A DNA stretch of 64,000 nucleotides from Streptomyces actinomycinicus (GTDB taxonomy: Bacteria; Actinomycetota; Actinomycetes; Streptomycetales; Streptomycetaceae). How positions within the stretch are numbered: position 1 is the stretch's first letter; each line of letters begins with the position of its first letter. The notes under the pieces are model-generated. The model did no database searches and was not told where the DNA came from. It worked only from the letters and a program-made list of their open reading frames with translations. Both the position numbers and the translations under genes were made by a program. The stretch covers positions 1 through 64,000 of the forward strand of contig NZ_JAERRK010000022.1 in the NCBI RefSeq assembly GCF_016741775.1. Reading direction: 5' to 3'. Below are positions 7,682 through 14,937 of the stretch, in pieces.

Positions 7682-8852
7682 CGGGGACCTCCATCTCGAT
7701 CGTGGTGCCCTTGCCGGGCGCCGATTCCACGGTCAGCGTGCCGCCGACCACGCCGGCCCGGTCGCGCATCGAGACCAGGCCGAGGTGGCGCCCGGCACGG
7801 CGGACCGCCGTCGGGTCGAAGCCGCTGCCGTCGTCGGTGACACGCAGCACGGCGCCGCCGCCGCGCCGGCCCACGGTGACGTCGACGTGCTCGGCGCCGG
7901 AGTGGCGCAGGGCGTTGTGCAGGGCTTCCTGGGCGACCCTGAGCAGGGCCTCCTCCTGGGCGGCGGGCAGGGCGCGGAAGCCGTTGCCGATGAAGGTCAC
8001 GCGCGCGGTGTGGGCGCGGTCGAGGACCTGGATCTGGGTGCGGAGGGTGGCGAGCAGGCCGTCCTCGTCCAGCGCGGCGGGCCGCAACTCCACCACTGCG
8101 GCACGCAGTTCGTCGACGGCCTCGGCGGCGAGCGCGGCGACCTGGTGCAGTTCGCCCTTGGCGCGGGCGGGGTCGCGGTCGACGAGCGCTGCCGCCGCCT
8201 GGGCGGTGAGGCGCAGCGAGAAGAGTTTCTGGCTGACCGCGTCGTGCAGCTCGTGGGCGAGCCGGGAGCGTTCCTCGGCGATGGTCAGTTCGCGGCTGCG
8301 TTCGTAGAGGCGGGCGTTGGTGAGGGCGATGGCGGCGTGCTGGGCGAGGATGGCGAGCAGTTCCTCGTCCTCCTCGGTGAAGCCGCAGCTCCCGTGGGAC
8401 GCCGAGCACGGGGCCTGTGAGGGGTTTCCGCCCGGCGGGCGCAGCTTGTTCGCCAGGAACAGCGCGCCGATCACCTCGTCGCCGTCGCGGATGGGCAGGC
8501 CCAGGAAGTCGACCAGGTCGGGGTGGGCGGACGGCCAGCCCTCGAAACGGGGGTCCTTGCGCACGTCGGCGAGACGCTCGGCCTTCGCCTCGTGCAGCAT
8601 CGCGGCGAGGATGCCGTGCTGGCGCGGGAGCGGGCCGATGGCACGCCACTGCTCCTCGCTGACGCCGTCCACGACGAACTGGGCGAAGCCGCCGTGGTCG
8701 TCGGGGACGCCGAGGGCGGCGTACTGCGCGTCGAGCAGCTCACGGGCGGAGGCGACGATCGTCTTGAGGACGTCGCGCACCTCCAGGTGCCTGCTCATGG
8801 CCAGCAGCGCGGAACTCACCGCGGCGAGGCCGGACCGGGGGCCTTGACTCAT
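7674..8852 (-). CDS. GAF-domain sensor histidine kinase (HisKA_3)
   Basis: A 392-residue soluble histidine kinase. It has an N-terminal GAF sensor domain (about residues 20-180), a HisKA_3 dimerisation domain with the phospho-histidine in AHELHDAVSQ (His203), and a C-terminal ATPase domain with DDGSGFD and GLVSMRDRA. The layout resembles the DevS/DosT or NarX-like sensors without membrane helices. The GAF domain carries an insertion (about residues 140-157) with two cysteines, Cys149 and Cys156, spaced CX6C around a histidine. This could be a redox or metal switch (inference). It is coupled by overlap to the downstream response regulator. ATG start at 8852. Confidence 0.93.
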   Translation of the reverse strand: MSQGPRSGLAAVSSALLAMSRHLEVRDVLKTIVASARELLDAQYAALGVPDDHGGFAQFVVDGVSEEQWRAIGPLPRQHGILAAMLHEAKAERLADVRKDPRFEGWPSAHPDLVDFLGLPIRDGDEVIGALFLANKLRPPGGNPSQAPCSASHGSCGFTEEDEELLAILAQHAAIALTNARLYERSRELTIAEERSRLAHELHDAVSQKLFSLRLTAQAAAALVDRDPARAKGELHQVAALAAEAVDELRAAVVELRPAALDEDGLLATLRTQIQVLDRAHTARVTFIGNGFRALPAAQEEALLRVAQEALHNALRHSGAEHVDVTVGRRGGGAVLRVTDDGSGFDPTAVRRAGRHLGLVSMRDRAGVVGGTLTVESAPGKGTTIEMEVPGG

Positions 8853-9034
8853 GTCCTCACGGTACCGGCGGGGTGTGACAGGGCGGATCGGACCGGTGGC
8901 GGCCGGACCCGGTCCGCTGGGCCTAGGGCCGCCGGAGTAGGCCCGGGGTCCGGTACGCGGGGCGTACGCCGAAGGGACCCGGCGGATTGCGGCCCGCGTC
9001 CGAGGCGGCCCGGGCGGTGCCGTTCCTACGTTGT

Positions 9035-9061
9035 GGTCACCGCCCGACGGGGGCGGTGACC
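9035..9061 (+). promoter_or_regulatory. Perfect 11-bp inverted repeat upstream of the SDR gene
   Basis: GGTCACCGCCC and GGGCGGTGACC are separated by five bases and end 18 bases before the SDR start codon. The hairpin lies in the leader next to GAGGGG, the ribosome binding site. It could be an operator, a transcript-stabilising hairpin or a translational control element; there is no U tract. Confidence 0.5.
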
Positions 9062-9079
9062 GACGAGGGGACGGTGACC

Positions 9080-9775
9080 ATGCCGGTAGCGATCATCACG
9101 GGGGCTTCGAAGGGGCTGGGGCGGGCGCTGGCCGAGGCGCTGGCCGGGCGCGGCTGGGATCTGGTGCTGGACGCCCGGGGTGCGGGCGCCCTGGAGGAGG
9201 CCGCGCAGGCCGTGGCGCGGCACGGCACGCGCGTGTCGGCGCTGCCGGGTGACGTCACGGACGGCGCGCACCGGGCCGGGCTGGTGGCCGCCGCGTGGCG
9301 GCTGGGCGGTGTCGATCTGGTCGTGAGCAATGCGAGCGCGCTGGGGGCCGAGCCCCTGGTGCGGCTGGCGGAGCAGCCGCTGGAGGGATTGCGGCGGGCG
9401 CTGGAGGTGAACGTGGTGGCGGCGCTGGGGCTGGTCCAGGAGGCGCTGCCGCTGTTGCAGGCGTCGCCGGCGGGCACGGTGATCGCGGTCACCTCGGACG
9501 CGGCGGCGGAGGCGTACGAGACCTGGGGCGGCTACGGCGCCTCGAAGGCGGCCCTCGACCGGCTCACCGCCGTGCTCGGTGTGGAGGAGCCGGGGCTGAG
9601 GGTGTGGGCGGTGGATCCCGGGGACATGGCGACGGACCTCTATACGGCGGCCGTACCGGACGACCGTGGTCCGCGTCCGGCGCCCGCGGGGGTCGTACCG
9701 GCCTTCCTGCGGCTGCTGGACGAGCGGCCGGCGAGCGGGCGGTACGCGGCGCCGTCGCTGGTGGCGGGGCGATGA
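9080..9775 (+). CDS. Short-chain dehydrogenase/reductase
   Basis: A 231-residue classical SDR. The cofactor-binding motif TGASKGLG is at residues 7-14, NAS replaces the usual NAG motif (VVSNAS), and the active site is YGASK with a serine upstream (AVTSD). The substrate cannot be inferred from sequence. The ATG at 9080 was chosen because GAGGGG lies nine bases upstream; a GTG two codons earlier is too close to it. The stop overlaps the start of the QueA-like gene (ATGA), so the two form a coupled operon, an unexpected partnership that may point to a shared pathway. Confidence 0.9.
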   Translation: MPVAIITGASKGLGRALAEALAGRGWDLVLDARGAGALEEAAQAVARHGTRVSALPGDVTDGAHRAGLVAAAWRLGGVDLVVSNASALGAEPLVRLAEQPLEGLRRALEVNVVAALGLVQEALPLLQASPAGTVIAVTSDAAAEAYETWGGYGASKAALDRLTAVLGVEEPGLRVWAVDPGDMATDLYTAAVPDDRGPRPAPAGVVPAFLRLLDERPASGRYAAPSLVAGR

Positions 9776-10926
9776 GGACGGTCCCGCGGGTCCCCGGGGA
9801 GCTGTCCGCGCGGGTGCCGGCCGAGCAGCGCGGGCCGGGTCTGGGGCGGGACGCCGTACGGCTGCTGGTGTCGCGCGGGACGCAGGTGGCGCACCACGTG
9901 TTCCGGGAGCTGCCGGAACTGCTGCGGGCCGGGGACGTGCTGGTGGTGAACACCTCGCCGACGCTGGCCGCCGCGGTGGACGGGCGGGTCGGGCACGCGC
10001 ACGTGGTGGTGCACTTCTCCACACGCGGGGACGACGGACGGTGGGCGGTCGAGCTGCGGGAACCGGACGGGCGCGGTACTACACGCGCGCGTGCGGGCTC
10101 GCCCGCGGGTACGGAGGTCTCCTTGCCGGGCGGGGGCCGGCTGAAGCTGGTCGAGCCGCTGAGCGCGCGGAGGGAGCGGCTGGAGCCGCCGGGCGCGGGG
10201 AGGGAGCGGGTGGAGCCGGCGGGGCCGCCGGGCGCGGGCGGGGAGCGGCTGTGGTGGGCGCGGGTGGTCGGGGCGGACGTGAGGGAGGTGCTGTGGGAGC
10301 ACGGGCGGCCCATCCGTTACTCCTATACGGAGCGGGACCAGCCGCTGGCGGCGTACCAGACGGTGTTCGCGCTGCCGTCGCCGGACGGGGCGGGCAGTGC
10401 GGAGATGCCGAGTGCGGCCCGCCCCTTCACGGCACGGCTGGTGACGGAGCTGGTGAGCCGGGGGGTGCAGTTCGCGCCGGTGACGCTGCACACCGGGGTG
10501 TCGTCGGCGGAGGCGCACGAGCCGCCGTATCCGGAGCGGTTCGTGGTGCCCGAGGCGTCGGCGCGGCTGATCAACCAGGCGGGTGCGGGGGGCGGCCGGG
10601 TGATCGCGGTCGGGACGACCGCCGTGCGGGCCGTGGAGTCGGCGGTCGGGCCGGACGGGGTGGTGCGGGCGGCCTCGGGGTGGACGGATCTGGTGGTCAC
10701 GCCGGAGCGGGGGGTGGGGGTCGTGGCCGGGCTGCTGACCGGACTGCACGAGCCGGAGGCCTCGCACCTGCTGATGCTGGAGGCGGTGGCCGGCTCGGCG
10801 GCGGTGGCCCGTGCGTACGAGGAGGCGCTGGACGGGCTCTATCTGTGGCACGAGTTCGGCGACGTCCATCTCATCCTCCCGGATGAGACCGCTCACGCAG
10901 AGCATTGCGACGGCAACGTGTCGTAA
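9772..10926 (+). CDS. QueA-like S-adenosylmethionine:tRNA ribosyltransferase-isomerase
   Basis: A 384-residue QueA family protein. Classical QueA transfers and isomerises the ribosyl part of S-adenosylmethionine to make epoxyqueuosine on tRNA. Recognisable blocks are GDVLVVNTSPTLAA, GRPIRYSYTERDQPLAAYQT, FTARLVTELVSRGVQFAPVTLHTG, and the C-terminal LWHEFGDVHLILP. No tgt or other queuosine gene is in the window, and the preQ0-handling signature cannot be confirmed, so it may have another substrate. Residues around 134-160 hold a Pro/Gly/Arg insertion encoded by a tandem repeat (10171-10250). The ATG overlaps the SDR stop by four bases. Confidence 0.82.
   Translation: MRTVPRVPGELSARVPAEQRGPGLGRDAVRLLVSRGTQVAHHVFRELPELLRAGDVLVVNTSPTLAAAVDGRVGHAHVVVHFSTRGDDGRWAVELREPDGRGTTRARAGSPAGTEVSLPGGGRLKLVEPLSARRERLEPPGAGRERVEPAGPPGAGGERLWWARVVGADVREVLWEHGRPIRYSYTERDQPLAAYQTVFALPSPDGAGSAEMPSAARPFTARLVTELVSRGVQFAPVTLHTGVSSAEAHEPPYPERFVVPEASARLINQAGAGGGRVIAVGTTAVRAVESAVGPDGVVRAASGWTDLVVTPERGVGVVAGLLTGLHEPEASHLLMLEAVAGSAAVARAYEEALDGLYLWHEFGDVHLILPDETAHAEHCDGNVS
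10171..10250 (+). repeat. In-frame tandem repeat within the queA-like gene
   Basis: Two and a half imperfect copies of a unit starting AGGGAGCGG (30 bases, then a 40-base copy with a small insertion). It encodes repeats of the type RERLEPPGAG and lies in a loop outside the conserved QueA blocks, so it is probably a tolerated slippage expansion. Confidence 0.7.
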
Positions 10927-11011
10927 GTATGCCGGGTGTGCCGTGTGAGCCCGCGCATAGGGCCCACATCACGTACGAAAGGGCATAGGAGATAAACCAC
11001 CCCTAGGTGAA

Positions 11012-11040
11012 CGGGACAGACGGCCTAGTCTGTCCCGATT
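11012..11040 (+). terminator. Hairpin terminator or attenuator
   Basis: A perfect 10-bp stem (CGGGACAGAC / GTCTGTCCCG) with a six-base loop, followed by ATTTGCCC. It lies 86 bases after the queA-like gene and about 190 bases before the lytic transglycosylase. It probably ends the SDR-queA transcript, or it may sit in the leader of the next gene. Confidence 0.65.
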
Positions 11041-11044
11041 TGCC

Positions 11045-11222
11045 CTTCCCTGATCCACTATGCAGGGTCGTACGTCACACCTTTGCCTGGGCATTTTGCG
11101 CCAGCTAAGAATTGCTTCCGTCGCTCAGCGCCGCGGGTTCCAGACGCGGCGTTCGTGCGGGAGGAGCAGATTCCCCCGGCGGACGCAGGAGCGACCTCCG
11201 CGCTACACGAAGAGGTCCATCA
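11045..11222 (+). promoter_or_regulatory. Long structured leader of the lytic transglycosylase gene; riboswitch candidate
   Basis: About 180 bases without a gene precede the start codon. They contain CGCCGC/GCGGCG pairing around 11130-11152 and end with GGACGCAGGAGCGACC shortly before the coding region. Streptomyces cell-wall hydrolase genes are often controlled by c-di-AMP (ydaO-type) riboswitches in such leaders, and the 3' end looks reminiscent of that. The conserved ydaO core could not be aligned by eye with confidence, so the riboswitch call is only a candidate. Confidence 0.3.
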
Positions 11223-11225
11223 GCC

Positions 11226-12014
11226 ATGCCCAAGAACATCCTCAGCCGTGCTCATAGTCGGGTCCTGACCAAGCAGCACAAGATCGCTGTCGCCGGCGTC
11301 GCCGCCCTCGGCACCGCCGCCATCGCCCTCTCGGCCACCCCCAGCAGCGCCGAGACGGTCACCACCGGCGCCCCCGCCGCGAACACCCAGGTCGCCACCG
11401 GCCTCGCCCTGCAGAACGTCAAGGGCACGGTCACCGACCAGCTCGCCGCCGAGAACATCAAGCTCGACACCTTCGCGGCGCAGAAGAAGGCCGCCGACCA
11501 GGCCGTCGCCAAGAAGGCCGCCGACCAGGCCGCCGCGAAGAAGGCCGCGGAGGCCGCCGCGAAGAAGGCCGCCGCCGAGGCCGCCGCCAAGGCCGCCGCG
11601 AAGAAGGCCGCCCAGGAGCGCGCCGCCCAGCAGGCCGCCGCGACGCGCTCCGTGCAGCGCCCGCAGATGCAGCCGGTCGCCGCGAAGACCTACGCGAACA
11701 ACCTGGACGGCTGGATCCGCCAGGCCCTGGACATCATGAAGTCCAAGGGCATCCCGGGCAGCTACAACGGCCTGCACAAGAACATCATGCGTGAGTCCTC
11801 CGGCAACCCCAACGCCATCAACAACTGGGACATCAACGCGATCAACGGCATCCCGTCCAAGGGCCTGCTGCAGGTCATCCCGCCGACCTTCCAGGCGTAC
11901 CACGTCGCCGGAACCTCGTGGAACATCTACGACCCGGTCGCCAACATCACCGCCGCCGCCAACTACGCGGCCGACAAGTACGGCTCGATCGACAACGTGA
12001 ACAGCGCGTACTGA
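11226..12014 (+). CDS. Secreted lytic transglycosylase (SLT domain)
   Basis: A 262-residue exported peptidoglycan-cleaving enzyme. It has a signal peptide (residues 1-44, ending LSATPSSA), a long Ala/Lys/Glu-rich helical linker (KKAADQAVAKKAADQAAAKK and so on, about residues 80-140), and a C-terminal SLT-type domain of about 100 residues. The catalytic glutamate is the one in IMRESSGNPNAINNWD, followed by GLLQVIPPTF. It is expected to act in the cell wall, cutting glycan chains during growth or germination. ATG at 11226 with a GAAGAGG-like sequence upstream. The long leader suggests post-transcriptional regulation. It is convergent with the FHA-ABC gene. Confidence 0.92.
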   Translation: MPKNILSRAHSRVLTKQHKIAVAGVAALGTAAIALSATPSSAETVTTGAPAANTQVATGLALQNVKGTVTDQLAAENIKLDTFAAQKKAADQAVAKKAADQAAAKKAAEAAAKKAAAEAAAKAAAKKAAQERAAQQAAATRSVQRPQMQPVAAKTYANNLDGWIRQALDIMKSKGIPGSYNGLHKNIMRESSGNPNAINNWDINAINGIPSKGLLQVIPPTFQAYHVAGTSWNIYDPVANITAAANYAADKYGSIDNVNSAY

Positions 12015-12042
12015 GGCCTGGCGCGGGACCTCTGACAACGCG

Positions 12043-12075
12043 GAAGGGCGGCACCCCCGAGGGGTGCCGCCCTTC
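12043..12075. terminator. Strong bidirectional hairpin terminator
   Basis: A perfect 15-bp stem (GAAGGGCGGCACCCC / GGGGTGCCGCCCTTC) with a three-base loop, placed exactly between the convergent transglycosylase and FHA-ABC genes. On the minus strand it lies 18 bases after the ABC gene stop. Confidence 0.85.
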
Positions 12076-12092
12076 ACGTCGTCCGGCCGCGG

Positions 12093-14708
12093 TTACTTCC
12101 GCATGACCTCCGGCTCGTGGCGGCGCAGGAAGCGGGACACGAAGAAGCCGCAGATCACACCGAGCGCGATCAGCGCGACCATGTCCAGGCCCCAGGCCGA
12201 GGCCTGGTGGTCCCACAGCGGGTCGGTGCTGCCCGGGTCGTCGGTGTTCGGGGCGATGTTGTTGAAGTCGAGCGTGGCGCCGGCCGCGGCCACCGCCCAG
12301 CGCGACGGCATCAGGTACGAGAACTCGTTCACACCGAGCGTGCCGTGCAGGGTGAAGAGGCAGCCGGTGAAGACGACCTGGATGATCGCGAACATCACCA
12401 GCAGCGGCATGGTCTTCTCGGCGGTCTTCACCAGCGAGGAGATCACCAGGCCGACCATCATCGAGGTGAAGCCCAGCGCCATGATCGGCACGCACAGCTC
12501 GACCAGCGTCGAGCCGCCGAGGACGAGCCCCTCCTGCGGGATCTCCCGGCTGGAGAAACCGATCACGCCGACCATCAGGCCCTGCAGCACCGTGATGGCG
12601 CCGAGCACGACCACCTTCGACATCAGGTACGCCGACCGGGACAGGCCGGTCGCGCGCTCCCGCTCGTAGATCACCCGTTCCTTGATCAGCTCACGGACCG
12701 AGTTCGCGGCACCCGCGAAGCACGCGCCGACGGCGAGGATCAGCAGGACGGTGGTCGCCGTGCCGTTGGGCACGTGCAGTCCGGTCTTCGGGTTGACCGC
12801 CTCGTTGACCAGCAGCCCCTTGTTGCTGTCGATCAGCAGGCTGACCGCGCCGAGGACCGCGGGCAGGATCACCGTCAGCGCCAGGAAGCCCTTGTCGGAG
12901 GCGATGACCGACACGTAGCGCCGCATCAGGGTCATCAGCTGCGAGACCCAGCTCTGCGGCTTGGGCGGCTTCATCGCCTGCGGCGGAGGCATGGGTACGG
13001 ACTGCGGGGCGATCGCGTCGATGTCCGCGGCGTACATCTGGTAGTGCTGCGAGCCCTTCCAGCGGCCCGCCCAGTCGTAGTCGCGGTAGTTCTCGAAGGC
13101 GGAGAAGACGTCGGCCCAGCTGTCGTAGCCGAAGAAGTTCAGCGCCTCCTCCGGCGGGCCGAAGTAGGCCACCGAACCGCCGGGCGCCATCACCAGGAGC
13201 TTGTCGCAGATCGCCAGCTCGGCCACGGAGTGGGTGACCACGAGGACCGTGCGGCCGTCGTCGGCGAGGCCGCGCAGCAGCTGCATGACGTCGCGGTCCA
13301 TACCCGGGTCCAGGCCGGAGGTCGGCTCGTCCAGGAAGATCAGCGACGGCTTGGTGAGCAGTTCCAGGGCCACCGACACGCGCTTGCGCTGGCCACCGGA
13401 GAGGGACGTGACCTTCTTGTCCTTGTGGATGTCGAGCTTCAGTTCGCGCAGCACCTCGTCGATGCGGGCGTCGCGCTCCTGCGCGGTGGTGTCGGCCGGG
13501 AAGCGCAGCTTGGCCGCGTACTTCAGGGCCTTCTTGACGCTCAGCTCCTTGTGCAGGATGTCGTCCTGCGGGACCAGACCGATGCGCTGGCGCAGCTCGG
13601 CGAACTGCTTGTACAGGTTCCGGTTGTCGTAGAGGACCTCGCCCTGGTTGGCGGGCCGGTAGCCGGTGAGCGCCTTGAGCAGGGTCGACTTGCCGGAGCC
13701 GGACGGTCCGATGACCGCGATCAGCGACTTCTCCGGGACGCCGAAGGACACGTCCTTCAGGATCTGCTTGCCGCCGTCCACCGTGACGGTGAGGTGGCGG
13801 GCGGAGAAGGAGACCTCACCGGTGTCGACGAACTCCTCGAGGCGGTCGCCGACGATCCGGAAGGTGGAGTGGCCGACGCCGACGATGTCGCTCGGGCCGA
13901 GCAGCGCGGAGCCGCCCTTGGCGATGGGCTGACCGTTGACGTAGGTGCCGTTGTGCGAGCCGAGGTCGCGGATCTCGAAGCGGCCGTCGGGCGTGGCGTG
14001 GAACTCGGCGTGGTTCCGGGAGACCTGCAGGTCGGAGACGACCAGGTCGTTCTCCAGGGCGCGGCCGATGCGCATCACGCGGCCGAGCGCGAACTGGTGG
14101 AACGTGGTCGGGCTGCGGTCGCCGTAGACCGGCGGCGCCCCCGCGGCACCACCGGGGGTCTTCTGCACGTACTGGTCGGCCGGGCCGCCCTGCTGCTGCG
14201 GGAACCCGGGCGTCTGCTGCCAGCCGGGCTGCGGGGGCTGCTGCTGGGCCGGTGCCTGGTGCGGCACGCCCTGGTGCGGCGCCGCCTGCTGCGGGGCCGC
14301 CTGCTGCGGGGCCGCCTGCTGCTGGGCCCAGCCGGGCGCGCCTGCGCCCTGGGCCGCGTACGGCGCCGCCGCCTGCTGCCCGCCCGGACTGCCGACCGGC
14401 GCCGCGGCCGCGGACAGGTTCAGCCGCGGCCCGTCGGTCGCGTTGCCGAGGTGCAGCGCCGAACCGGGGCCGATCTCCATGTGCTGGATCCGTTGCCCCT
14501 GCACGAACGTGCCGTTGGTGCTGCCGTGGTCCTCGATGGCCCAACTACGGCCGTTGAAACTGACCGTGGCGTGCCGCCAGGAGACCCTGGCGTCGTCGAA
14601 GACGATGTCACCCTGCGGATCGCGGCCGAGGGTGTAGGGCCTGGACGGGTCTAGCGTCCAGGTCCGTCCGTTTGATTCCAGTACGAGTTCCGGCACTCCA
14701 TGCCCCAC
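12093..14708 (-). CDS. FHA-domain ABC exporter (Rv1747-like)
   Basis: An 871-residue single-chain transporter. Its parts are FHA domain 1 (about residues 20-100, YTLGRDP, SWRHA, DHGSTNGTF), a Gln/Pro/Ala-rich linker (about 105-190), FHA domain 2 (about 205-280, GRALENDLVVSDLQVSRNHA, GSHNGTYVNG), an ABCG-like ATPase (Walker A GPSGSGKST, signature LSGGQRKR, Walker B LIFLDEPTSGLD), and an ABC2-type membrane domain with six helices (about 605-860). The layout equals mycobacterial Rv1747, whose FHA domains bind phosphothreonines set by Ser/Thr kinases and which is linked to export of cell-envelope glycolipids. Control by a PknB-type kinase is therefore likely. GTG start at 14708; another GTG four codons on is an alternative. 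Confidence 0.93.
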   Translation of the reverse strand: MGHGVPELVLESNGRTWTLDPSRPYTLGRDPQGDIVFDDARVSWRHATVSFNGRSWAIEDHGSTNGTFVQGQRIQHMEIGPGSALHLGNATDGPRLNLSAAAAPVGSPGGQQAAAPYAAQGAGAPGWAQQQAAPQQAAPQQAAPHQGVPHQAPAQQQPPQPGWQQTPGFPQQQGGPADQYVQKTPGGAAGAPPVYGDRSPTTFHQFALGRVMRIGRALENDLVVSDLQVSRNHAEFHATPDGRFEIRDLGSHNGTYVNGQPIAKGGSALLGPSDIVGVGHSTFRIVGDRLEEFVDTGEVSFSARHLTVTVDGGKQILKDVSFGVPEKSLIAVIGPSGSGKSTLLKALTGYRPANQGEVLYDNRNLYKQFAELRQRIGLVPQDDILHKELSVKKALKYAAKLRFPADTTAQERDARIDEVLRELKLDIHKDKKVTSLSGGQRKRVSVALELLTKPSLIFLDEPTSGLDPGMDRDVMQLLRGLADDGRTVLVVTHSVAELAICDKLLVMAPGGSVAYFGPPEEALNFFGYDSWADVFSAFENYRDYDWAGRWKGSQHYQMYAADIDAIAPQSVPMPPPQAMKPPKPQSWVSQLMTLMRRYVSVIASDKGFLALTVILPAVLGAVSLLIDSNKGLLVNEAVNPKTGLHVPNGTATTVLLILAVGACFAGAANSVRELIKERVIYERERATGLSRSAYLMSKVVVLGAITVLQGLMVGVIGFSSREIPQEGLVLGGSTLVELCVPIMALGFTSMMVGLVISSLVKTAEKTMPLLVMFAIIQVVFTGCLFTLHGTLGVNEFSYLMPSRWAVAAAGATLDFNNIAPNTDDPGSTDPLWDHQASAWGLDMVALIALGVICGFFVSRFLRRHEPEVMRK

Positions 14709-14937
14709 TGAGTTGTCCCCCGAGTTACCCCCATCACAGGGAGTCTAGGGATGTCGAACATCGTGGGGAACTATTTCAGGCTTGGCCCTCTGACTGAAAC
14801 CCGGGCCTTGCCAAGCGCTCCTGTGCGCGCTTCAACTCGCCCCGTTGACGGGGTTGAAACCGGGCCGGAGAGTGGTAATCCCCGCGAGGGGGACAAGCGC
14901 GGCCAACAGCGCCGCTGCGTGGATCGGGGGGTCTGCG

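Noticed and set aside
12117..14654. 845-codon open frame opposite the FHA-ABC gene
   Set aside because: It is an antisense shadow: no ribosome binding site, no recognisable domain, and the opposite strand has clear FHA and ABC motifs throughout.
14756..14937. Possible structured RNA before the streptophobe gene (TTTCAG/CTGAAA and CTTGGC/GCCAAG pairs)
   Set aside because: The pairs are short, widely spaced and mutually exclusive; more likely a promoter region.
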